A stretch of DNA of 64,000 bases from Sneathiella limimaris (GTDB lineage Bacteria; Pseudomonadota; Alphaproteobacteria; Sneathiellales; Sneathiellaceae). The stretch spans positions 186,001 to 250,000 of the forward strand of contig NZ_JABBYJ010000003.1 of the NCBI RefSeq assembly GCF_012932565.1, given 5' to 3'. The notes under the pieces are model-generated. The model saw only the letters and a program-made list of their open reading frames with translations, was not told the origin of the DNA and ran no database searches. Below, piece after piece: positions 62,216 through 64,000 of this stretch (the stretch's first letter is position 1; every line of letters starts with the position of its first letter). The position numbers and the translations under genes are program-made.

Positions 62216-64000
62216 TCAGGATTTTCTGGGTTTAGCCCTGGCGGTTGGCTCTGCCTGCATCGGATCATCCGGCCAATAATGTTTTGGATATTGGCCCTTC
62301 AGGTCCTTTTTTACTGCTTCATAACTGTTGCTCCAAAACCCGGCCAGATCTGTTGTAATTTGCGCGGGTCTTCCAGCGGGGCTCAATAAATGAACTGTAA
62401 TCGGCACCTTTCCTCCTGCCAAACGGGGCAGGTCAGCTTGTCCAAATAGTTCCTGCAGACGAACGGCGAGCACTGGACTTGCCGGGTCGCTATAATCCAG
62501 TCGGATATTTGACCCTGTTGGCACGCGCAGGCGGGCAGGCGCTTCTTTTTCCAACAGTTGCTGCAAATCCCAGCTTAAGAGCGACGTCAACATTTGTAAA
62601 AGATCCAGTTTTTGCAAATCAGCCAGACTACTGCAACCCGCCAGATATGGCTTTAACCATTGGGCCAGATTACTCTTCAGCCAATCCTTGCTCAAATGCT
62701 CAAGTTCGTCAGCGCCTTCTGGCAAACTATCTCCAAAATGTTCAAGCAAAAACCTGGCGCGACCCAAAAGGCCTTCGACGTCTTTTGTCCAGGGAAGTGG
62801 CCGTAAATCCTTAGCGGCAATTACCTCCAGCAACACATCAGCAACAGCCTCTGGATCGGGGGATTTCACTCTCTTTCGATCAAGCACCAGCGCACCGATA
62901 CAGGTTTCCTCATCAGCAATAACCCTGTCCCTCTCTTCCTCCCATCGGATATTAATCCGATCCGTCAGATGATCTGCGAACTGTTCAGTTAATTGCTGAT
63001 AGGTAATAGATACAGCCAATCTAATCTCCGCATCCCGCCCTTTTCCTTCAAGCTCAGCAACCACCAAATAGGGCTCACCAATCAAGCGATCCCCGGGTTT
63101 TAAAGCGGCACCGCGGCCACCGGACAACCTGTAGGCTTTTGGATTTGATTTACGTTGTTCACCAATCCGGTCAGGATAGGCACGAGCCACTATAGGACCC
63201 AACGGCATATCCGAAGCATATGTTCCCTTGCATTTAAATCGCCGGCGTAAGTCTTTTGCGTTCCGAAGGACTGCCCCCATTGCAGGAGCCGATCCGCCCG
63301 ATTTAAAAGCCCGATGCAGAAGTTCTATTCTACTTTTCAAATCTGAATTAGGTGCGTCCCGATCCTTAGAAATGATATCCCTTTCGGATAACAGCGCAGA
63401 AAGGTCACAGGCCAACGCTCTTTCCGTATCCGTCTCAGCTTGCAAGATCATGACGGCAAGTCTTGGATGAAGTGGTAACTTCACCATCTGCTCCCCAAGC
63501 GCCGTAATCTGCCCCTTTCGATCAAGAGCGCCGAGTGAAATCAGCAAATCCTTCGCTTGTGCCAGCAGGCCTTCTGGCGGGGCTGTCATCCAGGTTAGCT
63601 CACTTGCATCCTCCACTCCCCATTTAGCAAGTTCAAGCGCTAGCGAACATAAATCCACAGTAGCAATCTCAGGCTCCCCATGAGGGATGAGCCCTTTATC
63701 TTCTGCCGCCGCCCACATGCGATAGCAAACGCCAGGGCCCATTCGGCCGGCACGGCCGCGGCGTTGGTCTGCTGATGCCCTGGAAATCCGTTTCAGTTCC
63801 AGTCGGCTCATGCCGCTATTTGGATCAAATCGGGGCTTACGGCTAAGCCCCGTATCCACGACTATGCGAACCCCATCAATAGTCAAACTGGTTTCCGCGA
63901 TATCGGTTGAAAGGATGATCTTTCGCTTGCCATCAGGTCGGGGGCGCAAGGCTTGATCTTGCTCTTTCTGGGGTAAATTGCCATAGAGTGAATGAACCGA
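62216..64000 (-). CDS. hrpB: ATP-dependent helicase HrpB, 5' end cut off by the window edge
   Basis: A DExH-box RNA helicase-like protein. About 594 C-terminal residues are visible, and the frame continues past position 64000, where the N-terminal ATPase core must lie. Visible are motif V region KIILSTDIAETSLTIDGVRIVVDTG, motif VI QRRGRAGRMGPGVCYRMW, the helicase-associated domain, and the HrpB_C domain toward the C-terminus (VPTGSNIRLDYSDP, FGQADLPRLAGGKVPITVHLLSPAGRPAQIT). The apparent start at 63949 is an internal TTG, because the frame and the motif SVHSLYGNLPQKEQDQAL continue upstream. Unrelated to cobalamin. Confidence 0.93.
   Translation of the reverse strand, partial: SVHSLYGNLPQKEQDQALRPRPDGKRKIILSTDIAETSLTIDGVRIVVDTGLSRKPRFDPNSGMSRLELKRISRASADQRRGRAGRMGPGVCYRMWAAAEDKGLIPHGEPEIATVDLCSLALELAKWGVEDASELTWMTAPPEGLLAQAKDLLISLGALDRKGQITALGEQMVKLPLHPRLAVMILQAETDTERALACDLSALLSERDIISKDRDAPNSDLKSRIELLHRAFKSGGSAPAMGAVLRNAKDLRRRFKCKGTYASDMPLGPIVARAYPDRIGEQRKSNPKAYRLSGGRGAALKPGDRLIGEPYLVVAELEGKGRDAEIRLAVSITYQQLTEQFADHLTDRINIRWEEERDRVIADEETCIGALVLDRKRVKSPDPEAVADVLLEVIAAKDLRPLPWTKDVEGLLGRARFLLEHFGDSLPEGADELEHLSKDWLKSNLAQWLKPYLAGCSSLADLQKLDLLQMLTSLLSWDLQQLLEKEAPARLRVPTGSNIRLDYSDPASPVLAVRLQELFGQADLPRLAGGKVPITVHLLSPAGRPAQITTDLAGFWSNSYEAVKKDLKGQYPKHYWPDDPMQAEPTARAKPRKS

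Noticed and set aside
1-64000. Mobile elements, CRISPR arrays, tRNA or rRNA genes
   Set aside because: No transposase, integrase, direct-repeat array or tRNA/rRNA motif was seen on either strand. This was by eye only; a covariance scan would be decisive.

Overview
The window reads as a chromosomal segment of a free-living, probably marine alphaproteobacterium of moderate GC. The signs are an unfused Rieske/cytochrome b/cytochrome c1 operon, hemF, alphaproteobacterial gene styles, and a large cobalamin cluster. The genus cannot be fixed from this sequence; a relative of Sneathiella or Kiloniella is only an impression. Coding density is high, many genes overlap by 4-14 nt, and no tRNA, rRNA, CRISPR array or insertion sequence was seen.

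Region 1 (1-8.5 kb) is housekeeping: the 5' part of apt, mtnP, the petABC respiratory operon, trmL-hemF and upp. It also holds an acyltransferase-like hydrolase of the C45 type, a secreted protein of unknown function, and two small unannotated ORFs (40 and 58 codons). Region 2 (8.7-21.2 kb) is one long plus-strand nucleoside uptake and catabolism operon. A BMP-type ABC transporter brings nucleosides in. PNP, DeoA and Add process them. DeoB and DeoC turn deoxyribose-1-phosphate into glyceraldehyde-3-phosphate and acetaldehyde, and an ALDH16-like dehydrogenase can oxidise the acetaldehyde. Region 3 (21.2-24.1 kb) holds a Skp/OmpH chaperone, a nitroreductase, a tandem universal stress protein and RluE.

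Region 4 (24.2-37.5 kb) is the most unusual part. It looks like a Lap-type adhesin secretion and surface-release locus: a TolC-like outer membrane channel, a LapB-type ABC exporter, a HlyD-family adaptor and two LapG-like transglutaminase-fold periplasmic proteins. One LapG-like protein keeps the Cys-His-Asp triad; the other has Ser in place of the catalytic Cys. No LapD (GGDEF-EAL) receptor is present. Instead each LapG-like gene sits next to a gene for a membrane receptor with a periplasmic sensor, a PAS domain and a degenerate HD-GYP domain lacking the HD metal ligands. A LuxR-type regulator with an atypical receiver domain and a very acidic 115-residue protein flank the locus. I propose a Lap-like switch in which inactive HD-GYP receptors take the place of LapD. 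The large adhesin expected as cargo is not in the window.

Region 5 (37.5-42.3 kb) is mixed: a trypsin-like protease, a small lipoprotein, a DUF924 protein, an unknown protein, a lone MlaF-like ATPase whose H-loop His is replaced, cobC and a VOC-family protein.

Region 6 (42.4-62.2 kb) is a nearly complete cobalamin pathway. It starts with a promoter, a cobalamin riboswitch and a 42-codon leader ORF that overlaps cobW. The corrin-ring genes are those of the early-cobalt (anaerobic-type) route (cbiX, cbiD, a cbiG-cobJ fusion), but cobN and cobW of the late-cobalt type lead the cluster. The partners CobS/CobT of the chelatase, CobG and CobF are absent from the window. The window ends inside hrpB.
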